Source: a bacterium
Lineage (GTDB): Bacteria; Arandabacterota; Arandabacteria; Arandabacterales; JALGWA01
Length of the DNA stretch: 5,968 nucleotides
Direction of reading: 5' to 3'
Assembly: GCA_025774425.1 (NCBI GenBank)
Contig: JALGWA010000102.1
Location: 1-5,968 of the forward strand
A program made the translations under genes and the position numbers. The notes beneath the pieces were generated by a model. The model searched no databases and was not told the origin of the DNA. It worked only from the letters and a program-made list of their open reading frames with translations. Below are positions 5,657 through 5,968 of this stretch, in pieces (the stretch's first letter is position 1; each line of letters opens with the position of its first letter).

Positions 5657-5968
5657 TGCGCGAGGTGAGGTTCATGTTGAACGGCGCGCCCGCGAGCGTC
5701 CACGTCGAGGACCACTGGACGCTGCTCCGGGCCCTGAGGGAGGGACTCGGCCTGACCGGGACCAAGCACGGCTGCGGAAGCGGTGAATGCGGCGCCTGCA
5801 CGGTGATCGTCGACGGGAGGCCCGTCAACTCCTGCCTCGTGATCGCCGTCGAGGTCGAGGGAAGGCGGGTGCGCACAATCGAGGGCGAGGCGGCCGGCGG
5901 GAACCTCAGCCCCCTGCAGCAGGCCATCATCGACGAAGGCGCGATCCAATGCGGCTTCTGCACGCCCG
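5656..5968 (+). CDS. Molybdenum hydroxylase [2Fe-2S] small subunit, 5' part (runs off window)
   Basis: The first 104 residues are present and the frame is still open at the window end. The N-terminal plant-ferredoxin-like domain binds the first [2Fe-2S] cluster through Cys40, Cys45, Cys48 and Cys60 (HGCGSGECGACT, then NSCL). The second, four-helix domain begins near residue 86 (LSPLQQAIIDEGAIQCGFCTP) and supplies Cys99 and Cys102; its remaining cysteine pair should lie beyond the window. Family members are about 150-170 residues long. The ATG shares its A with the TGA of the FAD-subunit gene. A run of G just upstream (5643-5649) probably serves as the ribosome binding site. The protein relays electrons from the molybdenum centre of a large subunit, expected downstream, to the FAD subunit. 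Confidence 0.94.
   Translation, partial: MREVRFMLNGAPASVHVEDHWTLLRALREGLGLTGTKHGCGSGECGACTVIVDGRPVNSCLVIAVEVEGRRVRTIEGEAAGGNLSPLQQAIIDEGAIQCGFCTP

Noticed and set aside
5119..5949. Minus-strand open frame of 276 codons opposite the molybdenum hydroxylase genes
   Set aside because: It lies entirely opposite two confidently identified genes and its translation is Pro/Arg/Ser/Ala-rich with no domain.
1..5968. Search for tRNA, rRNA, CRISPR arrays, insertion sequences and attachment sites
   Set aside because: No repeated spacers, terminal inverted repeats, transposase genes or RNA gene signatures were seen by reading; a dedicated scan was not possible.

Overview
The window is about two-thirds G+C and densely coding, with no non-coding gap longer than 150 bases. 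A partial protein that looks like an outer-membrane beta-barrel suggests a diderm (Gram-negative-type) bacterium. Frequent AGG (Arg) and ATA (Ile) codons, TTG starts and mostly TAG/TGA stops (four TAG, three TGA, no TAA) fit a GC-rich environmental lineage, but the sequence does not identify a phylum.

Left part, plus strand (1-2314): the 3' end of a beta-barrel protein, then a class I SAM-dependent methyltransferase with a TTG start, then a radical SAM protein with a CX3CX2C cluster and a C-terminal region that looks like a small helical domain. The last two may be co-transcribed. None of the three has an obvious link to the genes on the right.

Middle, minus strand (2464-4685): a tightly packed three-gene operon read right to left. 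It encodes a GNAT-fold protein, a thiolase-family protein whose start overlaps the previous stop (TTGA), and a DUF35-type zinc-ribbon/OB-fold protein starting 3 bases after the thiolase stop and in the same frame. Thiolase-DUF35 pairs are known as two-component acyl-CoA enzymes, such as BbsB/BbsA in anaerobic toluene degradation and Ltp2/ChsH2 in steroid side-chain cleavage. Here the thiolase has proline where the acyl-accepting cysteine should be, while both active-site histidine motifs and the second cysteine remain. This is the most interesting point in the window.

Right part, plus strand (4808-5968): a divergent operon encoding the FAD-binding medium subunit and the [2Fe-2S] small subunit of a molybdenum hydroxylase (xanthine dehydrogenase/CO dehydrogenase/4-hydroxybenzoyl-CoA reductase superfamily). 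The window ends inside the small subunit. A large molybdopterin-binding subunit would be expected next.

The two operons diverge from a 122-base, relatively AT-rich gap with candidate back-to-back promoters and a small inverted repeat. Together they look like an accessory catabolic locus: hydroxylation or reduction of a ring or CoA-bound substrate plus carbon-carbon bond chemistry on a CoA thioester. The substrate cannot be read from this window.
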